Shown here: positions 10,701-18,114 of the stretch, one piece after another
How positions within the stretch are numbered: position 1 is the first letter of the stretch
Layout of the letters: every line of letters begins with the position of its first letter
Origin: an uncultured Actinomycetes bacterium
GTDB lineage: Bacteria; Actinomycetota; Thermoleophilia; Solirubrobacterales; 70-9
NCBI GenBank assembly: GCA_937907435.1
Contig: CALCIA010000247.1
Coordinates: 1-45,332, forward strand
Length of the DNA stretch: 45,332 nt
Direction of reading: 5' to 3'
Program-made: the position numbers and the translations under genes
The notes under the pieces: model-generated
Database searches by the model: none
What the model saw: the letters and a program-made list of their open reading frames with translations, nothing else
Told to the model about the DNA's origin: nothing

Positions 10701-13700
10701 GGACACGGTTATAGATCCGCACCTCGTCGATGCGGCCGTCGAAGAAGGCTTCGGTCACGGCGTCCCCACCGATCAACAGACCCCCTTCGGTCACCGGAGG
10801 CTGGGCGGAAGCTTCTTCGCCGACCAGTTCGCCATTGACGTAGAGGCGCAGCCGGATGCCGTCGTAGGTGACGGCAACGTGTGACCAGGTGCCTTCCGGG
10901 AGAGCCTCGCCAGAGTCCAATTCGCCCTCGGAGTTCGCGGTGCCGCCGTAGGCGACACCTGGGGTCGAGTCGCCGTCGGCGAGGAAGTAGTCGAACACGT
11001 AGGGGTTTTCGTCGGGGCTCATCTGCTTGCCGACGATCGGCGCCCAGCGGTTGTAGCCCTGTGGTCGGACCCAGGCCTCCAGGGTGAATTCTTCGGCCAG
11101 GTCAAGATCGGGAGAGTCGGGGACCGAGAGGTATTCTCCTTCTTCGCCCTCGAATTCAATCGCCCCGCCATAGCGGCCGTGAGCGGTCCAGCGGGCGCCG
11201 TGGATCGTCGCCGTGTGGCCGTCTCCGGTCAGGTCTCCGGCAGTGGTGCCTTCGCCTTCGTCGAAGGAATACGCGGCGACGGGATCGTCGAAATCAGATC
11301 CTTCCGAGCCTTCTAATTCGACCGGCAATTCGGTGTCTTCGACATCCGCTCCATCGTTGCCGACCGCCACAACCCAGACATGGTCTTCCCCGTCCGACGC
11401 CACCGCCGCAGGATGACTGAATCGTCCAGCCACTTCCCCCTCCGAGCCGAACTCATGGAGAAAGCGTCCAGATTCTTCGAACTCCTCGACCCTCCCGTTC
11501 CCGGTGTCGGCGACCCAAACATGGTCGTCTCCGTCTACCGCGATCGCGTTCGGGTCACGGAACTGGCCTTCGCCTTCTCCTTCGGAGCCGAACTCCGTCA
11601 CCTGCGTCCCGCTCCCATCGAACTCGAAGACCTCATCGAGGGCCGAGTCCGTCACCCACATGGTGCCTTCGGGACCGGTCGTGATCGCGCCGGGTTCCTG
11701 GAGGCTTTCCGCGCCCACTGATTTGATGAGTTCCCCGCTCGGAGTGAAAAGATCGACCTTGCCCGCGCCTTTGTCTGAGACCCACAGATTGCCTCCAGCA
11801 CCGACGACCACGCCGCTCGGGACGGAACTCGCACTCAAGCCGCCGGTGGTACCGGTGACGGGAAACTGATGGAGATATTCGCCTTCTGGTCCGAACTCCT
11901 CGATCCGCGTGTTGCCACAGTCGGCGACCCATACGTCTCCTTGATGGTCGACAGTGAGGCCGCCCGGGGAAAGCAGGTCTCCAGCGCCAATACCAGGAGA
12001 ACCGAATTCCCGCACGAGTCCGCCTTCACGGTTGAACTCCTCGATTCGATCCGATTCCTCGTCGGTAATCCATAGGTTTCCGGAGGAATCGAGTGCCATG
12101 CCACCAGGGCTTGAGATCTCCCCCGCCCCAGTCCCCGGTAAGCCGAACGATTCTTCGTAGACCGGATGACCGGGAGCACCAGCCCCTTCTGCTTCTTCGG
12201 TTTCGGCGACACTGGCTTCCGTCGCCGCCGGATCTTCGGCGACCATCGCCGCGAGCCGACCGTCTTCGTATGCGTAACCAATCTGAGAGTAGCCGCCGGT
12301 GATCTGCTTCTCGGGAGCGCCCGCGGCGTCGAAGACCGTCGTTCCGAACTCTTGACCAGCTTCGCCGCTCAGTTCATAGCGGCCTTTGGCAAGCGTCGTG
12401 ATCACCCGATGGAGGCTCGGTTCGAACCTTTCGCCGCCCACTTCCCTCGGCGCGCTGAAACTTATGGGACCTTCGCTACCCGAAAGCGTCACCGGAATTC
12501 CTTCGGAGCCGCCTTGCTGAGAGCCGGCTTCTTCGAGGGTCGGGACCTGCGCGAGTGACCAGCCCGTTCCGAGCGAGTCACTTTCGCCGTCGGGAGTCTC
12601 GGAGTTGTACTGGCGTTCAACTTGGAGGTCGGCGCTCGGCATATCCAGATCGAGATCCTGTTCGTGGTAGACCAGATTTCCGTTCATCAGGTTGACCGCG
12701 AGTTCAGGCCCATGGCCGGACCCTTCTTCCCCCACTTCGAGGGGGAAGTGCTGCATGACGTATTCGTCGTTTTCGCCCGTCGCGGGGAGGTATTCGAATT
12801 CGATTTCCCGTTCCCGCAGGTGGTGGACCCAATCTTCGGCAACGACCTTCAGATTGTGTACTCCACCGGAGAGTCCGGTCAGCCGGAGGGTGTATTTGCC
12901 TTCGACAGGACAACTGCTCTGCGGGCATGCCGGGCCCGGCCATTCTTCTTTCAGAGTGCCATCGAGATAGACCGCCACCCGCTTGACGCCCGACTGCTTT
13001 TCCCGTGCAGTCGCATTGCTGCCGTCCGTCGCCTTGACGTGAAGGTTGTAAACGGGAAGGCTCAGCGGGTCGGGGCCGCCAAGGTGCTCGAGACCTGGTT
13101 CTTCGGGGCCTTCTTCTTCCGTCACGTATGCGAGTTGGCCCCCGAATTCAATTTCCGGCTTCCCGAGGTCGACCTTGGTCGTCGTGGTCCATTCGGTCGT
13201 CTGACCGATGGGGTCTTCGACGGACACCAGGAAAGTGCGTTCGCCTTCGGCGTAGGCGGGCCTGATAGTCCAAGTGTCGGTAAGCGGGCAGCGACTCCCG
13301 TAGACCCCCGTGCATTCGTGACGGTCATAGCTCGTGTCTCCTCCGATATCGGCGGCGGAGACCTTATGCAGACCGAATCCGCTGTCGGAAGTTGAGATCG
13401 TCGCCGGTCCGACTTCGGCAGGGTCGAACCAGCCGCCCGGCACGCCCGAGACATAGTTGAGCGTCGGCGGGCCGAGGTCTTTCTCCTGGACCAAGGCACC
13501 ACCAACGTAGATTTCGTGGAAGCAGGGAGTGTCTTCTGCTTTCTGTTCGGCGGTTGCGATTCCGATCGTCGCGTATCGGGTCCACGGGGTTCCGACCCAA
13601 CCCGTTTCGAACGTCGACTCTGAGTTCCCGCCAGAGAAGATTCCGAGGCTGGGCCAGCCACCGGTGGCAACGTTGTACAAGCCAATGTAGCCGTGTGGCT

Positions 13701-14937
13701 GATAAGCCTGACAGGGATCCACGAAGTCGACCGGACTGAAATAGCCCGCCGCGATATAGGCCGTTTCACCTGCTGCAGTGTAGACCCAGGCAGCGTGGGT
13801 GTTGGCGCTATACCAGCGGTTCGATTCAGAGTAGGCGTTCAGGGACGAGCCAAGGTCCCTGAGGCCGTATCCCTCGCCGGGTTCGGCACCCCAAGCCTGG
13901 AAATTTCCCGGCTCCCAGAGGATTTCGGGATCAGCGAGGATCGGGTAGGCGATTTCGGCTGATGGACGATGGGGCACCCTCATCGAGATGCCTTCTTCGT
14001 TGACCCTCAATTCCACTGGAACGGATGCGCCCTGTGCGTCGACCGCCGAGGGGGGCGGAATTTTGCCGAGCAGCGCACCGGCGGCCGACACTATTTCCGC
14101 CCCCCCGCGGCCAGACGGCGTCACCTGGGCACCGTGCGGTAGTTCGAGGTTGAAAGAGAATACTTCGGGGCTTTCCTCCGAGCGCAGCTGCTCGGAGATC
14201 TCGACCCCGTCAGCGATCGGCGAGAGGAGGGTGTCAGTCGAGGTCTCGGTTTCCGGGATAAAGAGGTTCTCTTCCCCGAGAGGAATCGCTTCATGGTCGC
14301 CAGTCGCGGGGAGGCCGACCTTCAGTTCTTCACCGAGTTCGATCGAATCTTGCGCGGTCCCCGGAAGTTCGAGCTGCGTGATCGGGTTCGCCGGGACGAA
14401 GCCAGCGCCTGATCGTTCGAGGTTCAGGTCCACCGGCTTCTCGCCTTCGCCGCCGAGGCTGCTCTCTACCGGAACGGAGGATTCGACGAGGCTCCGTTCT
14501 TCGCCATGACCGTTGCCGACGATGGCGGCATAGGTCCCGAGTCGATTTTCGATGTCTAGGTGGGTGAGAACGCGCCCGGGATTTTCGTTCAGTGCTGCCA
14601 TCGTTTCCGGGAACGCTTCGTTGATCAGACTGCGCGCTTCACCGGCAGTCATTTCGGAATATGCATCCTCGGACACGAGCCGTTCGTGTACCGCCTGCGG
14701 ACTGGCGAGCCATTCTTCTTCTTCCCGACGCTTCGCTTCGACTGCGGCAACTTCGGCAGGACTCGGCGCAGGGATTTCGTCAGCGCCCCCGGATGCGCCC
14801 GTCGCCGGTGCTTCCTGGGCCGGGGCCGCCAGTACGGGGACCGCGCAGATCGCCAGGAGAAGGACCACAAGCGCGATGCCCAATGCGGTACGGCGGGATC
14901 GGGCTCCGGGGTGCCCCTTTGGTGTGCGGTCCGCCAT
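7777..14937 (-). CDS. Giant secreted RHS/NHL/LamG protein with C-terminal S1-type serine protease
   Basis: 2386 residues. Order: signal segment at about 15-37 (ALGIALVVLLLAICAVPVLA); N-terminal region to about 740; RHS-type start near 750-780 (NLMNGNLVYHEQDLDL); NHL repeats at about 945-1200 (e.g. DHQGDVWVADCGNTRIEEFG); two identical LamG domains (1217-1418 and 1431-1632); a short YD/RHS stretch near 1690-1720; a region at about 1940-2150 resembling streptogrisin-type propeptides (TYAGYEIDQRAGGLLRIGFT); and a chymotrypsin-fold protease with H2197 (DAGHTGN), D2242 (GAIDALAVRL) and S2323 (GDSGGPV). The long YD-repeat shell of true RHS toxins is nearly absent. It is likely a cell-surface or released effector or adhesin with a protease tip. 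The ATG at 14937 lacks a clear ribosome binding site. It lies inside the tRNA-Asp island. Confidence 0.85.
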   Translation of the reverse strand: MADRTPKGHPGARSRRTALGIALVVLLLAICAVPVLAAPAQEAPATGASGGADEIPAPSPAEVAAVEAKRREEEEWLASPQAVHERLVSEDAYSEMTAGEARSLINEAFPETMAALNENPGRVLTHLDIENRLGTYAAIVGNGHGEERSLVESSVPVESSLGGEGEKPVDLNLERSGAGFVPANPITQLELPGTAQDSIELGEELKVGLPATGDHEAIPLGEENLFIPETETSTDTLLSPIADGVEISEQLRSEESPEVFSFNLELPHGAQVTPSGRGGAEIVSAAGALLGKIPPPSAVDAQGASVPVELRVNEEGISMRVPHRPSAEIAYPILADPEILWEPGNFQAWGAEPGEGYGLRDLGSSLNAYSESNRWYSANTHAAWVYTAAGETAYIAAGYFSPVDFVDPCQAYQPHGYIGLYNVATGGWPSLGIFSGGNSESTFETGWVGTPWTRYATIGIATAEQKAEDTPCFHEIYVGGALVQEKDLGPPTLNYVSGVPGGWFDPAEVGPATISTSDSGFGLHKVSAADIGGDTSYDRHECTGVYGSRCPLTDTWTIRPAYAEGERTFLVSVEDPIGQTTEWTTTTKVDLGKPEIEFGGQLAYVTEEEGPEEPGLEHLGGPDPLSLPVYNLHVKATDGSNATAREKQSGVKRVAVYLDGTLKEEWPGPACPQSSCPVEGKYTLRLTGLSGGVHNLKVVAEDWVHHLREREIEFEYLPATGENDEYVMQHFPLEVGEEGSGHGPELAVNLMNGNLVYHEQDLDLDMPSADLQVERQYNSETPDGESDSLGTGWSLAQVPTLEEAGSQQGGSEGIPVTLSGSEGPISFSAPREVGGERFEPSLHRVITTLAKGRYELSGEAGQEFGTTVFDAAGAPEKQITGGYSQIGYAYEDGRLAAMVAEDPAATEASVAETEEAEGAGAPGHPVYEESFGLPGTGAGEISSPGGMALDSSGNLWITDEESDRIEEFNREGGLVREFGSPGIGAGDLLSPGGLTVDHQGDVWVADCGNTRIEEFGPEGEYLHQFPVTGTTGGLSASSVPSGVVVGAGGNLWVSDKGAGKVDLFTPSGELIKSVGAESLQEPGAITTGPEGTMWVTDSALDEVFEFDGSGTQVTEFGSEGEGEGQFRDPNAIAVDGDDHVWVADTGNGRVEEFEESGRFLHEFGSEGEVAGRFSHPAAVASDGEDHVWVVAVGNDGADVEDTELPVELEGSEGSDFDDPVAAYSFDEGEGTTAGDLTGDGHTATIHGARWTAHGRYGGAIEFEGEEGEYLSVPDSPDLDLAEEFTLEAWVRPQGYNRWAPIVGKQMSPDENPYVFDYFLADGDSTPGVAYGGTANSEGELDSGEALPEGTWSHVAVTYDGIRLRLYVNGELVGEEASAQPPVTEGGLLIGGDAVTEAFFDGRIDEVRIYNRVLDKGEVQADMEAPLQTPTDDPVAAYSFDEGEGTTAGDLTGDGHTATIHGARWTAHGRYGGAIEFEGEEGEYLSVPDSPDLDLAEEFTLEAWVRPQGYNRWAPIVGKQMSPDENPYVFDYFLADGDSTPGVAYGGTANSEGELDSGEALPEGTWSHVAVTYDGIRLRLYVNGELVGEEASAQPPVTEGGLLIGGDAVTEAFFDGRIDEVRIYNRVLDKGEVDEDLQDPVNSKSTPHPPWQIQKWGVMSGAAPGPVDGADPEVAFSTEDGQIIAIEPSQGPEQQYQYEGHLLAAHTGPEGEATYEYDAHGRLDKVSLPNSATAEITYESIGRVNAVTVQMPGQTAKTTHFEYSDEPRETVVRLPEEPAMVYDIGADGSVFRWHNIASPPEIESLSGSLWEQRGENQTGTITPGDQNLLVHAHSAEGISSIKIVAAGNQLVEEETCEQDYEKPGAECINVPIEFVTETESWSPGVTPFEVIVTDSLGHTESRRFWVNVPYTPPSQEGEAPRLPQFQEIKRFREEYGLDLDLKGNKLALDERIFELINSWNAPNSYLGAVARASTEQWGMPLRPVDVAELEYRERYVEEDGPLIEEWALEHHPTTYAGYEIDQRAGGLLRIGFTENQQTLVSELLGQLPLMAADRIAPFSITPTKSIGSLEQIDEELLELVEADPQMGEEVAGIEFPESGNRVIVEATNATAVESYLRQNFSSLAGVMVVQVSGLQEPALSRERVGGRLLAGDRVWNDWTPTIAPDFSWATAGFGAEEGEYISQEKRYVQVPFMLDAGHTGNLGSFMYRESDGSSKTEQERREHGEKIGRVGRDALTQGNGAIDALAVRLNSDGLTPLGIFGNGPTGAAASAHLRERVCTSGAWTERTICGRVIGFNWIKMKEYPNHRIGEMIVKGDSPIHKGDSGGPVWAKHDGSALGLMSAYPNGEPSIWDVQPLLTTTYGDKGKQVIGALNASVMGSGSLRIAER
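10042..10647. repeat. LamG-coding tandem duplication, copy nearer the C-terminus
   Basis: 606 bases that appear identical to 10684-11289, offset by 642 bases. Identity starts at 10042/10684 and ends at 10647/11289, with different bases at both edges. It encodes 202 residues (about 1431-1632), one LamG/concanavalin-like unit running from DPVAAYSFDEGEGTT to RIYNRVLDKGEV. The two copies are separated by 36 bases. Confidence 0.92.
10684..11289. repeat. LamG-coding tandem duplication, copy nearer the N-terminus
   Basis: Partner of 10042-10647 in the same orientation and frame, encoding residues about 1217-1418. No base difference was found in the lines compared by eye. Identity at synonymous positions implies a very recent duplication or ongoing gene conversion. 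Confidence 0.92.
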
Positions 14938-15223
14938 TAGCCAGCAGATTTCTAATTAAGTGATGCAGATCTCTCAATACGGAATAGTTGAACTTTCGCT
15001 CTGGCTCGCGTTCTCATCTCTGTCGCGGGTTCAATATGGTGCGTGCGACTTCTAGAGCCGCCTGTGACGGCTGGGCAGACAGCAGCCAGCCCTGTCGCCA
15101 GATACAGGGACTTATGCAGATGTCCGCGCACGGGGCCTTACCCGGAGCTCGATAAGGGCCCTATGTCGAGGAGCGCCGCCGGACCGGCTGTGGCGACAGA
15201 CCGAGGGATATCGACCCTGTCGG

Positions 15224-16966
15224 TCAGCCAAGACCGGCGATCCGCGCCTCGACGACCCTCTGAATCCCGTCGCGCACCCGGCGACGATCTTCCATCGGCA
15301 AGTTCTGGTGGTGGTAGAGATCGAGCGATTCCGTCAACACTTTTTCCCAAAGGCACCGACCGACCAACTCATGTGGCTCGAGACCGACCGGCTCGCAGGT
15401 CTCGTCCCACTGCTGATAGAGCGACGGCGTCGGCCCCTGGCGATCGCCGAACAACCGACGTAGCGAACCTGGCCCTCTGGTCTTCAGCTCCCTCGCGATG
15501 GCAGCGATCTCGGCCTCCAGCCAGGTCCCCGTGGCGACCCGTCGCACATCCTCCAGGCTGCCGTCTTCCGAACCGGAGGCCAGGCGATCGAGCACCGAGG
15601 AGAGTGCCCTCTCTCGGATCTCCGCAAAACGCCACGGTGGCCATCGTCGGGTCTCGTCTCCCACATCGAGGCACTCGAAAAACAGGCCATGGTAGGCGGC
15701 GCATTTCCGACACACCCGGCGAGCCTCATCGTAGTCGGGGTCGAAGGGCAGATACGGCATTTCCTTGCCCTCCGACTTGTAGGCCTCGGCCTTTTCCCGG
15801 TATGCGATCAGCGCACGGTAGTGCCCGAGCCACTCGCCCGGGGCCGCCCGCGTCCAGGAACGATCGACCCTCCATGAAAGATGGACCTGTTCGCCGCACG
15901 CCGTGAAGGCGCCCTCCATGTCCCTGGTGACGCGTCCTTCCTCAGGAAAGAGGTGCCCGTCGGGAAACAGATGAAGTGTCCGCGGATGCTGGGCGGAGTA
16001 ATCCGACCAGACGATGTGGTCGCACCAATGACCCCGGATGCCTGCTTCCTCCATGAGCCAACACATCAGAGGCTGCGCATCCTTGGCCGAGAGATCGCAA
16101 AGCGGTTCCGCGAACTCCCGAGCCCGCCTGCTCATGTCAAACCTCCCGATCAGGGACGGATCCTCCCGATCTGATCCGCCTCGAACACCCTGCCAGGTGC
16201 GAAACAATCTCTCGAGATCCTCCGTCGGCGCGGTTGACGCTGCGGCGGGCAACTCTTCGGCCGCCCTCCGGATCGCCTGCTGCCGGCGCTTCGCCTCGTT
16301 TCGCTCCTTCGTCGGAGCCTTGACCTCGAGCGGTTGGGCGATCGGTGGAAGCCCCGCCCAGAGACGGACCCGTGCGAGCGCGGCACCCCTTTCCGCGTCG
16401 CTGATCCACGACCAACCATCCGCCTGCTCGGCGGCGCGCTCCTCGACCACCTCCGGTATCGATCGGGCGAGCTCCTCGAAAAGCTGGCGCCAGGCCTGCG
16501 CCGGCGCCACGACGGAGGCCCCGGACCCGCTGCCCGCATAGGCCAACCCATGCAGCTCACCGAGATCGGCCGGCCGACCAAGCTGAACCAGCACCGTCTC
16601 CACGGTCGCCCGACTCTCCACGTGCGTGTCGCCGGTCGCCAACGCGCAGAGGATCTCGATGGCCAGGGTCGAGATGTGGTCCACGGGTTGCTCGCGGTCG
16701 AGCTCGGCGATACGAAGGTCTCGGCCTCGCCGATCTTTCGCGTAATCCATCTGATCGTCGGACCAGAGCGTGGAGGCCGTGATGTTGAAGGTCTCCCCCA
16801 CGTCGGGCCCGCCCAGCGCCTCGACCCTCACGTAGGGCCCGCGTCGACCACGAACGACCACCTCATGGAAATCGAGCGACGGATCCCCCCATCGCCGGCA
16901 GCAGAGGAAGCGCTCACCCTCGGGGCAATCGGCGGCCGTCCGACCACTCGACGCGGCCGTCCTCAC
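15224..16966 (-). CDS. Hypothetical protein, 580 residues, island-borne
   Basis: I do not recognise this family. There is no signal peptide or membrane segment. Cysteines cluster near the N-terminus (C14, C22, C23) and in RRVCRKCAAYHGLFFEC around residue 420, which could bind a metal. A basic, coiled-coil-like helix lies in the middle (KERNEAKRRQQAIRRAAEE), and the C-terminal third is rich in charged helices. The composition looks like a real intracellular protein. The GTG at 16966 gives the longest frame, but the true start could be somewhat downstream. It lies between the giant RHS gene (286-base gap) and the tRNA-Asp end of the island, with a perfect hairpin upstream. A defence or element-specific function is possible, with no motif to support it. 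Confidence 0.7.
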   Translation of the reverse strand: MRTAASSGRTAADCPEGERFLCCRRWGDPSLDFHEVVVRGRRGPYVRVEALGGPDVGETFNITASTLWSDDQMDYAKDRRGRDLRIAELDREQPVDHISTLAIEILCALATGDTHVESRATVETVLVQLGRPADLGELHGLAYAGSGSGASVVAPAQAWRQLFEELARSIPEVVEERAAEQADGWSWISDAERGAALARVRLWAGLPPIAQPLEVKAPTKERNEAKRRQQAIRRAAEELPAAASTAPTEDLERLFRTWQGVRGGSDREDPSLIGRFDMSRRAREFAEPLCDLSAKDAQPLMCWLMEEAGIRGHWCDHIVWSDYSAQHPRTLHLFPDGHLFPEEGRVTRDMEGAFTACGEQVHLSWRVDRSWTRAAPGEWLGHYRALIAYREKAEAYKSEGKEMPYLPFDPDYDEARRVCRKCAAYHGLFFECLDVGDETRRWPPWRFAEIRERALSSVLDRLASGSEDGSLEDVRRVATGTWLEAEIAAIARELKTRGPGSLRRLFGDRQGPTPSLYQQWDETCEPVGLEPHELVGRCLWEKVLTESLDLYHHQNLPMEDRRRVRDGIQRVVEARIAGLG

Positions 16967-17166
16967 CGCTGAGACCTCGCGCCCTGGCCGCTAGATACCC
17001 GATCGCCTACCCTCCGGTACGGATGTGGACCCCAGGGCACCCACACAACATTAGGTCATCCCGTGAATTCTCCGAGGGCGAGTGCGCCGGGACGCCCTAC
17101 ACCTGAGGGCCAGGCTCCTAGAGCAGCGACGCCGAAGTTAAGGCTGGACTGCGGATCGCACCTGCT

Positions 17167-17193
17167 CCGTGGGCCACAACTTGTGGCCCACGG
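17167..17193. terminator. Perfect 13-bp hairpin
   Basis: CCGTGGGCCACAA, a 1-base loop C, then TTGTGGCCCACGG. With so short a loop the real hairpin has a shorter stem; as DNA it is a near-perfect 27-base palindrome. It lies 63 bases beyond the 3' end of tRNA-Asp, inside the island edge and upstream of the 580-residue gene. It could end tRNA transcription (tRNA is on the minus strand) or be a protein-binding site near the attachment end. There is no T-tract. Confidence 0.5.
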
Positions 17194-17255
17194 CCTCTGC
17201 CGCGAATCGAGATGGGTGACGTCGAATTCAGCTACCCAGAGCCAGGAACGAGCAA

Positions 17256-17329
<74 letters not shown>

Positions 17330-17378
17330 GAGTGGACTCGGACGGGCCGGCGGGGGCCCGGGTTGGAAAGCTAGCGGA

Positions 17379-17918
17379 TCAGCGCGCCGGAGCGGGTTCG
17401 GGGGTGGTGGGGAGGGCGAGCTCGGGGACGGCGGCGGGGGCCTTGGCGAGAGCGATCTCTTCGAGGAGGGAGCGGAGGGCGGCGATGCGGTCGGCGCCGA
17501 AGGCCTCCGCCCAGTCGGATTCGACCTTGGCGAAGAGGGAGAAGCCGATGCGCTGAGCCTCCTGGCCCTTCTCGGTGAGGCGGATGAGCTTGGCGCGCTT
17601 GTCGGTCGGGTCGGGGTAGCGCTCGAGATAGCCGAGCTTGGCGAGCTCGTCGACGACTTCACCGACCGACTGCTTGGTGAGGCCCGCGAGGGAGGCGAGC
17701 TCGGTGAGGCGCATGCCGTCGCCGTGGAGAAAGCGGAAGACGCAGCCGTGGGTCGGGCGGACGTCGCTGATCCCGGATTCTTCGAGCAGTTTGCGGAAGT
17801 CCATGTACATCGCCTCGGCGGCAAGGTCCATCAGGGCGGGCAGGGTGATCCGGGAGGCGTCGCCCGCGGCCAGGATCAGCTCCAGGTTGGTGGGGACTTT
17901 GCGTTGCATCGGTTCCAT
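17379..17918 (-). CDS. MarR-family transcriptional regulator
   Basis: 179 residues. Winged-helix domain with recognition region LTELASLAGLTKQSVGEVVDELAKLGYLERYPDPTDKRAKLIRLTEKG (positions about 70-118; quoted here in part as LTKQSVGEVVDELAKLGYLE). The DxRAKxIxLTxxG wing is typical of MarR. Divergent from a DHA2 transporter, with two matching dyads between them, the standard layout for a drug-efflux repressor that also controls itself. The ligand is unknown. The ATG at 17918 and one at 17909 are both possible; neither has a strong ribosome binding site. Confidence 0.88.
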   Translation of the reverse strand: MEPMQRKVPTNLELILAAGDASRITLPALMDLAAEAMYMDFRKLLEESGISDVRPTHGCVFRFLHGDGMRLTELASLAGLTKQSVGEVVDELAKLGYLERYPDPTDKRAKLIRLTEKGQEAQRIGFSLFAKVESDWAEAFGADRIAALRSLLEEIALAKAPAAVPELALPTTPEPAPAR

Positions 17919-18021
17919 GGTGGGACTCGGCGGTCGATTTCCTCGCGGGTGTCACATTTCGGGTTCTTGCCGCGTCGTGTTCTGTGAGGGCGGTCTTCCC
18001 CCCAGGGCCGCCCGACCAATA

Positions 18022-18036
18022 GTCAGGTGACCTGAT
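18022..18036. promoter_or_regulatory. MarR operator 1
   Basis: GTCAGG-TGA-CCTGAT: same half-site and 3-base spacing as operator 2, centres 34 bases apart. It precedes or overlaps a possible -10 (TAAGGT, 18036-18041) for the transporter gene. It is the likely binding site of the divergently encoded MarR protein. Confidence 0.65.
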
Positions 18037-18055
18037 AAGGTCCCCGAACAACTTG

Positions 18056-18070
18056 GTCAGGACGCCTGAC
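18056..18070. promoter_or_regulatory. MarR operator 2
   Basis: GTCAGG-ACG-CCTGAC, a perfect 6-bp dyad with 3-base spacer, matching operator 1. It would lie just downstream of the inferred transcription start of the transporter and about 30 bases before its AAGGAGG ribosome binding site. Confidence 0.65.
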
Positions 18071-18114
18071 AAGGCTTCCTTACGAATTGTAACCGACGCG
18101 AAGGAGGTCCCGGA

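Noticed and set aside
7777..14937. Classical RHS polymorphic toxin with nuclease tip
   Set aside because: Very few YD repeats, no RHS core cleavage motif seen, and the C-terminus is a serine protease rather than a nuclease.
17130..17150. 5S rRNA-like string (CCGAAGTTAAG)
   Set aside because: Only about 11 bases fit; flanking sequence cannot form a 5S rRNA.
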